Assembly (NCBI GenBank): GCA_009801015.1
Contig: VHZZ01006063.1
Span: forward strand, 43,985-63,988
Source: Silene noctiflora
Taxonomy: Eukaryota; Streptophyta; Magnoliopsida; Caryophyllales; Caryophyllaceae
Length of the DNA stretch: 20,004 nt
Direction: 5' to 3'
How positions within the stretch are numbered: the first letter of the stretch is position 1; each line of letters begins with the position of its first letter. A program made the translations under genes and the position numbers. This document shows, piece after piece, positions 1 to 10,300 of this stretch. Under the pieces are notes generated by a model, which saw only the letters and a list, made by a program, of their open reading frames with translations, ran no database searches and was not told where the DNA came from.

Positions 1-1
1 A

Positions 2-79
2 GGTATTGAGTTAACTAAGCTGGGAGCTGGATGGCGTGAGACTACAGGAGAACTTATAAGTCTAGATCGCTTTAGTTAA
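2..79 (+). CDS. C-terminal end of an unidentified plus-strand gene (partial)
   Basis: From base 2 one frame stays open for 25 codons and ends in TAA at 77-79. It reads G-I-E-L-T-K-L-G-A-G-W-R-E-T-T-G-E-L and ends with L-D-R-F-S. The residues have the mixed, low-bias composition of real protein, unlike the Lys-, Ser- or Phe-rich chance ORFs elsewhere in the window. The other two plus frames stop within about 15 bases. I do not recognise the family. The likeliest reading is the last exon, or its 3' end, of a gene that starts left of the window. It would be tail-to-tail with TT9, about 1.3 kb away. The fragment is short, so a chance ORF remains possible. Confidence 0.45.
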   Translation, partial: GIELTKLGAGWRETTGELISLDRFS

Positions 80-297
80 TTACTCAGTTTTTTTTTCCGC
101 TGTGACTGTAATTTATTTATTCAAGCATTTTGGATTTGGTTTTTAATAATGGCTTTAACGCTATATTTAATTTAAAGTACTGTTGTTCGTTTATCTATGT
201 AATCACTGCCTCAGGCAACTGAGATGGTAACAGTCTTATTTATTTGGGAATGTTTTGCTAAAGACTCCTGGATAAATGGGGGTGTTACAAATCTTAC

Positions 298-303
298 AAT
301 AAA
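298..303 (+). terminator. Candidate poly(A) signal AATAAA for the plus-strand gene
   Basis: A canonical AATAAA lies about 220 bases after the stop at 79, a normal distance for a plant 3' UTR, in a U-rich context. It depends on the upstream exon call and has no other support. Confidence 0.25.
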
Positions 304-431
304 TGGAGGAGAAAAAAGAAATTATCGGAGGAAGAAAAAGGGAAGTTACAGTTGCCATAAGTGAGAAAAGAAGAAGAAAAAGATTGTATAAGAAAGTCAA
401 GGTGACCTACAAAACTTTGAAGGTAACCGAC

Positions 432-496
432 GACAACAAGTTAAATAAGAGGACAGAAGCAATAGAAGATAAACAGACAACAAGTTAATAAGAGGA
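432..496. repeat. Short direct repeat, two copies
   Basis: GACAACAAGTTAAATAAGAG starting at 432 recurs at 476 with one A missing. The period is about 44 bases. This is a small local duplication in the 3' flank; no function is inferred. Confidence 0.6.
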
Positions 497-555
497 TAGT
501 ATGCCGTGCAAGGACAAGATGCTCAAGTACAATGTTGATGAAGTTGTTGGAATCG

Positions 556-676
556 TTGATGAAACNAGCTTTATATAAAAAATTGAAAGAGCTATGACAG
601 TTAAACTCATTTGAAACCCTTGATGAAACTAACTTTTATATGAAACGTTGAAAAACGGTCTATAGCAGTTTAATTC
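556..676. repeat. Diverged tandem duplication, about 64-bp period
   Basis: Both copies begin TTGATGAAAC, at 556 and 620. Both run through a TTTATAT block, a TTGAAA block and a CTAT-GCAGTTTAA-like end. The second copy differs by scattered substitutions and small indels. The ambiguous base at 566 lies in the first copy and may reflect trouble separating the two copies in assembly. Confidence 0.5.
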
Positions 677-1387
677 GCCGTAAGTATCCAACACGAGTAT
701 ATTCTAACTTCCAAATACCTGAACGATTATTTTATGGAAAAAATTAGCTCAATATGAGGCGTGCAAGTGTTATACCATCTCCTCTGCCAGTGTCGAGTTT
801 CTGACTCAGGCATTCTAGTGGATAAGAACACTCTTAAGTAACATAGGACAACAGAAAGGACATGAATCCAATTTAACGAGCAAAACACTATACAAACCTA
901 AAATTATACATTTTCTTCAACCCAATATAACGGGTTTTACACATTTTTTTCAGTGTCAAATAACACGCATTATAGCGGCTTACAAAGTACATGGCACTGT
1001 ACCTGCAGGAAAAAAATTGTAGATGGCACTGTTGTACAGATGAATACCTCCACGACTCTTGCATTATTGTACAAATTGGCATAAATTGTTGGAACCATGG
1101 TAAAAATATCAGTTTAATCTCAATCTTGGAATCAGCTTTTGTATCCTAATCTCATTCAGTGCATGATAACTGTGGCCGACATATTCAAGATAACCTTCAA
1201 AATACTAACAAAGCAATTGCGATACAGCGTCGGCAGCCCAAGTTTGACACCTTGGTTGGAACTAATCTACATTGTATCTAAAGGTTTCCCTACCCAATAT
1301 GTACACAGGGATGAATTTACTATTACTATAGCAGTAACAATAACAAAACTAACCTGTATTGGCCAACGCAATTAAGGAACTGCCAAC

Positions 1388-4300
1388 TTACAAGGTATTG
1401 GGAGGAAGGGTTATTGTTTCTGGAGGAGGTAATGAAAGAGTTGAAGGATCTGTACAATTTTCAGGATGTAAAAGAGGGGTTAACCGCCGCTCTACCTCTT
1501 GACTTTGTAGATTGAACTCGTCATAAATCCTGGACACAGCAGATTTGCAAGATTCTTCATCCCTAAATGCTAGAGTCCACCTACCGTCTACTAAAGTCCG
1601 CCCCTTCACTTGAACAGATTGACCATATTTCAAAGGAACGACTGCCTGTAATGTTGGTGGACGGATCCTTAGATGTAACCATCTTGGGTGCTTATCATCC
1701 ACTCTCGGCTGGTGCAGAAAAGAGAAAACGGGGAGGAATCGGGTTAAAATATCAACAAGCTGTGCTTAGCAACAAAAAACTACTGCCTCTTCTCCAAATT
1801 AAGTAATTTGAGTTTGATGGTCATGTCAACTTTTACCACTACTATAAAATTCTTCATAGTTTATTTATCAAACTACTATTTTCATTTTACTATTTTTAAA
1901 ATCTGGAACTCTTGTTTATGTAGAAAATACCAAACTCGTCATCATTTGACCGATAAGTCACACCCAGACAATCAAATGGGATGGATGGAGTAAAAGTTTT
2001 GATAAAGAAGCTCATAGAGAAGGAAGGTAGTAACATGTTAGAACGTGATAACTGGGGAATACGTACATTACAGGCCGCTAAAGGTGCAACGACTCGAACA
2101 ACTCCCACATTTTGTCGCAAAGGAAGCTCTTCCAACAGCATAACCCAACCAGCAGTACCCATCGACACCGCTTGAAACCAAACATAACGTTCTTTACCTC
2201 TTTCAAATGCAATTCGACAAGGAATAGCATCTTCTGCAAGTAATAATAACAACACGATTTTGTACTTTTTGTGTGTAATTTGAATTAAGAAAACCAATTG
2301 TGAGCATTAATTGAGCAAAGATAGCGAGACATAACAGAGACAAAAGACTAACCAAGTTTCAACTCAATGCCTTGCTTTGGACCGGCTATATCCACACCAA
2401 TAGCAATAGCTCGAGAGTCTTTTTGTATGTCACCTGGGAGATATGTTGGTGCGTTGTCAGGCAATGTTCTGCCGTGTGAGAATATTTGCAGTTGACAAAG
2501 AAGTACAAAGGCCTGAATAGGAAAGGAAATTAGAACGTCAGATATACTAGGTCCAGTTGCCCATTGACCACGGTATAATCCTTTTAAAACTATCTTTCTT
2601 GGCGGCCAACTGAATCAGAAAACAATATAAAGCATTATAGCCTAAGGCTTAAGAGCCGTAAAAAGAATAATTTTATACTCCCTCTGTTCCAAAGAGAATG
2701 ATCACTATTCTATTTGGATTGTCTCAAAATAACTGATTACTTCTAATACTAGAAGTTTAAATTATATTCTTTTAAATTAACCCTTTTCAAAAAGATGATA
2801 TTAAAAGGAACAAGAGACCTCTTATACTTGCAGTGAGCATAGATATAATGGGTATTTCCACTCATTTTCTCAAAACCCTATTCAAAAGTGCTCAATCATT
2901 TAGCAATTGAGAGTTACTTTATTCTAGGAAAGGAGAACCTTTTAAATTGAAACAGGAAAGAAGAATTAAGCACAATAGTTGTACAATAGTTTCCTCACCT
3001 TCACAACTGCACACATTCTCTCTCCAACTGTCGATGATTCGTTTGAAACGACACCTGTGAGAAGGATGGATGTTGCATAGCTTTTATTTAAGCACCACAC
3101 AGAATATCGACAGAAACAATCAGAAATCCAGGGTCTTAAACCAAATACCTTCAGAATACGATGGAGAGACCATGCATCTGAGCTCTTTCCTGGGTGAAGA
3201 AGACTCCATTGCTACATTAACATAAATACTATGTCAAGATAAACCCATGCAAACTTCATTCAATATGACAGATGATATTGTGTTACCTTTTTTACACTTT
3301 CTCCATTCATCACAAATGACTGAGATGAGGGAATCAGCCCACGCTCCTCTAGTCTCCAGTAGAAGATGACTGGAATATTTGTCATAAGATTCCTGTCAAT
3401 GGAACACACATAAGTTATTGTAGTAGAATAGGGGATTTAAATTGTACATCCAATTCGACTAGAATTTATTTTCATGAACACCAATTTAACAAGTTCTAGT
3501 TCTAGTTCTTACTTTAAGTAGTTTAAGATGCTGCCTATTGAACTCGGCTTCACTGTAAGGAAGCAGCTGACGTAAGAGCCAACCACAGTCCCACAAAGTC
3601 TCAGCTGATATATCAGATCGACACAGCAGATTAACCAAAGCATCAAGCACCTGACACAGAAAACTTCCAGTCAAACACCATATATTTAACACTCATAGCA
3701 TAGAACCTTGTTCATCGTTAAGGACCTTTTCATAGACCAAGGCAAGTTGAAACTCACACAATGCACAATATTAAGTTACACAAAAAATAACCACATTAAG
3801 TGACAAATAGTTTAAGGCACATGAAGGTGCACTCATGGTGCTAAACAATGGCTGATTACCGACAATTCGTCAAACACCTAAAGAGTCTTCGTCATGGTTT
3901 ATCATGTACCGATTTTCTCATACGTAAAGGATTACAAACAAAATTGCCATATTTAGCGAATATTTGACTGATACAGGCTTCAACCAACACTTGGCTTTAA
4001 CATATGGCTGATACTACTAATATTAGACCTCCTATGTCTTATAAGTGTAATAACCAATACAAAAACAAGGCACGCTTTAACACTATTGGTTGAACCTAAT
4101 AAACTGCTGTGCCTAAATGAATTAGATGGTAAATGGTCCAACGAGTTGACTTTAAGATCTTGTTAAGATGACAAAAGGTATAAAGTTTTCAAAGGGTTGC
4201 CCTGTCAATCTGTCATTTGTTATGAGCTGCGTTTCTCCGACTCCAAATCTTCATAGTACCTCACGCACCCATGTACGACAATCGACGCTCACACAAGGTA

Positions 4301-7300
4301 TGTAGAACACTTCATTTCAAGTCAACATATGACAGTTGAGACAGAGGCTTGGACACATGTATATGGATACTTTTAAACAAGTCCAGATAAGTGCTTTGCA
4401 AGGTTTCTAATCTCTATTATAGCCCTTTTTCAAACTTACATAATAAATCTAGACTCGCCGTTATGCAATATAAAAAGCAGTTTAGACCTTTTCCTTTTTC
4501 ACAATATAAAAGTTCCATCAACTGCCTGCTTTGCACCTTTGCAACCATTACAGCATCTCGACCCATGCCAGCATTGTACTATGCTCAATGATTTACACAT
4601 TCTATCAAAATAAGATTGCTATGTGTGCTATGAAACTATGAACACCACTATGAGTCAATGGCAATATGTCTCAAAGAATTACCATTCATGTTCAATTTCA
4701 AATGAGGCAATGACGGAACATCTTCAGAATATGAATTAATCTTACATTTACTGTAGCGGTTTAACAGCCAAATGCCTTGTAGATCCTTAGTCAAGCACTC
4801 AAGAAGAATAGCCTTTCAAAATTGCATAAACAAAGGTGCAAGATATCTGCAATATCCATCTAGTATCTAACCCATCACTGCTTGATTCCCCTAAGCAAAT
4901 GCCTCTTAAGAGGGAGATTTGGACAGCAGTAACTAATAAAGATAGGGAATGATAAGGTAGACAGGGAACAGCATCACAATAGAGCGTGAATTATACTGTA
5001 AATAATTTTACTTTCTCGAAAGTTACACCCTAAAACATTCCCCCTTCACATAAATGTTTAATGTTCCCAATGTATCCAAGCATGTATGGAGTTATTCTTA
5101 TACTCCCTCCCATATTTTATTTTCTTCCCACTTTCTTCTTTTGGCAAAAATTTTCTTTTCTTTTCTTCTTTCATTTTATGGCATGTTTTTTAGTGTCTAA
5201 TTCCCAAAGTGCCCCCAACCTTTCCTAAAATTTACCCAACCTATTATTACCCTGCCTCAACCCTACACTTTCTACCCTTTCTATCAGTCACTTCCCAAAC
5301 CACCAACCAACATCCCTGACAAACCCCAGCCACATTTTGTGAGCACCATCATCAATCACCTTCTCTTTCTAGCTTGCCAACCACCACCATCGCTGTCCAC
5401 TCTAGCCTCCGCCCATTCCATTTCAGATCAACATATGGTTGTGGGTTCATCGGCTGGCTACTGTTGCGTTCGCTGGCTGGTGGATTCGTGGGTGGTGGGC
5501 GGCTCGTAGGGTGGTGACGGGGTCGCGACTCCCATGAGTGATGGGATCATCATCAGGGTGGTGTCCTATCTCGTCTGCCTAACCCACTCCGTTAAAAGTT
5601 AAAACACCCCAAAACACCCTTGAAAACCCATCCTCACCCTAAAAAAACCCTAGATCTAGAGGTTCTGAGGGTGGGATGTAATGTCACAGGAGTGGTGGGA
5701 GTGTTTTCGAATGTGGTTGAGGTGGTCGGGGTAAGGAAATTATAAAAATGTATTTTATTAAAATCATTTCAAATCTAATATTATTTGGTACTCCTTCCGT
5801 CCCAATTTCATTGTCCCCCTTTCCACTTTAGGAGGATCTAAGGAGATGTAGTGAACTACCAACTTTACCCCTTAAATTAAAGAAGAGTTGAGATATTAAT
5901 TTTATGGTGTTACGGGGGATAATTAGTTATCTAGGGGTAATATTGGATAATTAAAGTTTTTCCGTATTAAATTTAGAAAGGTGACAATATTTATGAAATA
6001 AAATTTGAAGGGAAAGGAGACAATAAAAGTGGGATGGAGGGAGTATTATTTTTGTTTATTATATGAACTACTCCATCCTAATCTTCGGAAAGTTCCACTT
6101 TTTTGAATGGGCCAATTTAAGCAAAAGCAAAATGGTCAAATATTAAACCCACATTTATTTTCTGTCCTCGCCATCCCTCTTCTCCTGCACACCTATCAAA
6201 TGATCTGCCGCAGCTCAACCACCACACCTGCCCAACCCTAACCAACAAGAACATAGCCCAGAACCACCATCCTCCAGCCATGACCCACACCAACCCACCG
6301 GAACCTAGCGCAAAAGCCACTCTACTCCACCACCATGAACTCCATTTCACCAGTGCCTTTCACAGAACCCTTCGTCCCCTTCAAACAGACCCAGATTTGT
6401 CGAAAAGGTGTTGCGAAATACTTTAATGGTGGTGGGCCGAGTTGTCAACAATAGTGGTGGGGTCGAGTGGGTGGGATGATGGGTCAAGTTGGTGTCAGCA
6501 ATGAGTAGTGGTAGTTGGTGGCGGGGTTTGGTGGTGTCAATTGGGGAAGAAAAGAGGTGAAGTCGACAACCGAGTGGGTTGGGCAATTAGTGGACGTGGT
6601 CCCAGTGGTTGGTGGTGGAGGTTGGTGGTGGTGTGAGTGGGGTACTGCGGTTTGATAGTTAGGGGATTCCCGGTGGGTACGTTATGGTTTGGTGGGTCAT
6701 GGGTGGGTGCAGGTCTGGTATTGGTTTATATAAATGGGGTCAGTCATCAGTGATGTCAATTTCACTAAATTAGATACCTTATACCTAAAATGGAAAGTAG
6801 AAGCTTTCAGTGAATCCGCCCTAAAAGGAAATATGGAAGAGCTTCTAGAGAATATGAGGGAGTACTTATTTAAACAATTACTACCATTCAATTAGATTCA
6901 TAACACTTTACATCTAAAACTATACAATAACGAGATTTTATTTATGTTTGTGATCCAGAAGTCTTAATTTAATATAACCACTAACATCAGACTAAATATT
7001 GATTATTGTTTACTTAATATATATGCTCCAATAACATCCTGTGAATTTATCTAGGTCGCGGGTTGAGTTGGGTCAGGTTCTTGCCTAATTTGTGGAGTGC
7101 TTCAGGTTATGGTTCATGACTCTTAATAAGGTGCGCATCTCAAGCGAACATTACGCCTATCTTATCGTATGGATTCTGGTTTACAACATCACAATTAGCC
7201 ACAGTATTCATGTAAAAAAAAAAGAAATATTACCATGTATCTCATAGCTCCAGACTATGACAAGACAAGAGGGTCAAAATGTAGGCAACCTAACCCATGA

Positions 7301-10300
7301 GTTGGCAACACGGAGTTTTGCCAATGAAGCAATGAACCAAAAGACCAAAATGAAAATTGCGTCAAAAGTTCGCATAGATCTACTTTTGCATCATAATATT
7401 AGAAGCGGGAATAGTCACTACTTTCCCTTCATTGGTAATATTTCATACAATTCAACAATGTCTTAATTTATACCTGAAATCTGCACGAACGAGGGCTAGA
7501 CTTTTTGTCAACTGAAGAATAAGAAACTCCATATTCCTGTAAATATAAACGGATAGAGGATCCAGTTTGAGCTTACATGATGATGAAGCACGAACCATTT
7601 GCCATTTTATGGTATGTACGCCTATAGGGCAATAGACAAATGATTCTGAACAGCATATACAATGACACTGAATAGAAAACAGAACATAATATTGTTTCAC
7701 ATAAGGCTTGGTCTGGTGCAGATGTCAACTATGTTAGTTGTTGAAGCCATGAGAGATGATGCTCATATTTGGATGTGCTCATAAAACTTATCCTACTAGT
7801 CTACTGCCACTATTTGAATCGTCAAATTGTGCTGTATATTTCCCATCAGGAACTTGTACTCATATTATTAGCCTCAAAAGCATTTTCTAGAAGACAATCT
7901 TGACAGATGTTCTTTAAGGCCATCATCAACCTCCCAACTTTCTGTCTTAAACATCCAAGATATGATGGAAAAGGAAGAAAAAAAACCTACAGATGCTGCT
8001 ACAACCTTGAGTTTTTGTAAGTAGAAATCCAGCTCACTAGTAAATCCACCCCTGAGCGAGTTACTTCCGGATGAAAATAGTTGTTCTTCACCAGAGCTCT
8101 CACCGACCAAAGCTTGCTGGAAAACAAGAGCCAAGAATAATATTACATATCAATAACATATATCCAATCCTTAACAAACCAAAAAGTAAGTAATGAAATT
8201 AGCACACAACAGATTTAAAACACTAAAAATATCGTTTTTTATATCTCCTACAGGCAAGAAGCTCCCTTTCTTAGTTCTTCTACTCAAAAGTAAAAATTAT
8301 ACGCTAAATTGCAAACCCATCACATGGTCATTGATCTAATAGGATAACAAAGAGCTATAGCCAGAAGCCAAAAGCTATCTTCATCCGTGATTAACTTAGT
8401 TTTACTTTTTAAGCAACCATTTCACTGTTTCAGTGTCTCATCTATTTCTAGACGAGTGACATCCCTACACTTAAAACACCTAGAAACATTACCCAGATCA
8501 TCAAATTACTTTTATTTCAAATAAAAAGGAAGGGCAGCCAATGAATTGACCCATTTAGCTTCATTCCATCACAATCCAAAACCAAAAAATAAGTCATTAC
8601 GTCCATTTCCATTGGAAATGACCATCCTTATGCTTCACCTCAAAAAGAAAATTATGTCGACGGAAAGAGGAAGAAAAACGTGAAATAGATTAGCCGTAGA
8701 TTAATTTATGGATCCTTTAAAGTAAAAAAATGTTTTCACAAACTGGAGTATAGTAGAGATTTCTCAAGTCTCAGCAAAACAAAGATGGGACCAAAACAAT
8801 ATTTCCGCAACCATAGGCCAATCTCTTTGCTTTTAGCTATGTTACTCCGACACTTCACTTAACCGGTGTATCCGCGTCCGATACATGTCTTGCGCCGACA
8901 CGACACATGACATGCGTCTGATACGCCAATTTCAGACACGACACCGACACTTCACTAACGTCACCTGCTTTGGTTTTAGTGGTGTAGTGGTGTCAAAGAA
9001 GAGTGAGATGAGAAAAAAGGTAAAAGGAGAATGATATACTGATAATAATCCAAAAGGGCTTTTTAATCTTTTTAACAATTGACATTTAATAATTCAACTT
9101 TGTTTTCCTTTTCTTCAGTTTCAAAAAAAAATCCATAAAACGTCATATCCATGCCTACAAAATTGGTCACACTCGTTTGACCGAGTTCCCGTATCATCAA
9201 ATTTTCAAACTTCACACTTCGCCACGTAACACGACTCCTTCTCTGCCAAGTCGGAGTAACATAGGCTTTTAGAACTAGTGCAGAAATCAACAGAACATTG
9301 TGCTCTAAACAAGCAGTACAAGGTACAATATTTGTTTCTATTCATTGTTCTTCATACATCAGACCATCTCAGAAAGAGAGTAAAAGTGGTAACCTGGCGT
9401 ACCACTCTACAACAGCAACAGCTGATCAAGTTATATACATATGTTAACATAAAAAATTAAAACGTAAAAAATAAAAATAAAAAACAAGCACCACACTAAC
9501 CAGTAAGAGCTTTTTGTGTTGTTTCCGCTGAGGAAGAATTCCAAGTGCATCTAGCATTGACTCTTCCAGTTCTAAGATGAGAGAGAATTAGTGAGAACAA
9601 ACACATCATACAGTATAAAGCCCTTTTTCTAAGGAAGTGTTACCTTTGGTTTGCAACAAAGTAGCCATTAAACTTAGAGATCCCAAGGCTTGTATATCAC
9701 TGCCAATATTAAGATAAGATAGTACAACCTCCCTACGCGCACAAATTTCAACATAGAATTCATTAGTACTCAGTTGAATCACACCATAAAACAAGTTACA
9801 GTATTAAAAGCAATTTCCCCTGCCCTATTAAAGTTAATGGAAATTATGAGACCGGATTGTTGTAACAGTTAACATCTTATGAAGTCACTTCTCTTTCTTT
9901 CCTCTAATGGAATGTTTTTTGTGACACTTAACCAGATTACCCTAATCAGCTTATTAAAATTACATTATTAATTCGCCCAGATTAAAACAAGGCAAAAGAT
10001 AAACACCACCCCTGGAGCGTTTGTTTAGCACCAAATCTCCTACAAACTGATTCCATTATTTACCGATTGTGCCCCTATACATATTCCTACCCCACTATCA
10101 ATTTATCTTAATACCACAATATGCGGTACTTCTAGTCTTCTAGAGTTCTTGTTCCGTTTTTTGCTCAACCTATTGCAGATTTTTTATCTTTAATATCTCT
10201 CTCTTCATATTCCCAACATTATTAATTGCTCCATTCCCATTTCTTCAATCATGGTCATAATGCATTAATTACTTTTCACTATATAATATGTTTTTGATCG

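Larger units (their letters stand above)
80..1387. other. Convergent intergenic region / 3' UTRs
   Basis: This lies between the putative plus-strand stop at 79 and the TT9 stop at 1388. It should hold both 3' UTRs. It is AT-rich and I find no convincing coding region; the open frames inside are short, and the one at 303-488 is Lys/Arg-rich low-complexity sequence. It contains two sets of short diverged direct repeats and the ambiguous base at 566. No strong AATAAA is visible on the minus strand just after the TT9 stop, which is common for plant genes. Confidence 0.5.
1388..3650 (-). other. TT9: TT9 exons 15-21: C-terminal region (residues 504-839)
   Basis: Exon 15 encodes [20 protein letters not shown], the strongest family signature in this half. 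Exon 16 ends in CDEWRKCKK. Exons 17-18 are short and Ser-rich. Exon 19 encodes [14 protein letters not shown] and IELKL. Exon 20 encodes [19 protein letters not shown] and a [12 protein letters not shown] block. Exon 21 carries [25 protein letters not shown] and the family C-terminus, followed by a Pro/Thr/Leu-rich tail of about 20 residues before TAA. Five of the six introns here are under 500 bases, and only intron 18 carries a recognisable element. This end of the gene is compact compared with the middle. Confidence 0.9.
3651..7473 (-). other. TT9: TT9 intron 14 (largest)
   Basis: Donor GTATAA after exon 14, acceptor TGTCAG before exon 15. The 3651-5100 part is AT-rich with no gene or element that I recognise. 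From 5103 to 6862 it is almost entirely MITE-like DNA: a segment with one CTCC-type end, a complete Stowaway MITE, and a 792-bp element with CTCC/GGAG ends. The 6865-7473 part is AT-rich with nothing clear. Confidence 0.8.

Noticed and set aside
303-488. 61-codon plus-strand ORF, Lys/Arg-rich
   Set aside because: Low-complexity A/G-rich sequence in the intergenic region, overlapping a short direct repeat, with no recognisable motif.
1388-1702. 104-codon minus-strand ORF starting at an internal ATG
   Set aside because: It is the last exon of TT9. The reading frame continues two codons upstream to the splice acceptor at 1709, and the ATG is not a start.
1896-2297. 133-codon minus-strand ORF
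   Set aside because: Only 2067-2233 is coding (TT9 exon 20). The ends run into introns 19 and 20 and lose protein-like composition there.
6117-6586. Two overlapping minus-strand ORFs
   Set aside because: They lie inside the 6071-6862 MITE-like element, and their Trp/Gly- and Pro/Thr-rich compositions come from its skewed tracts.
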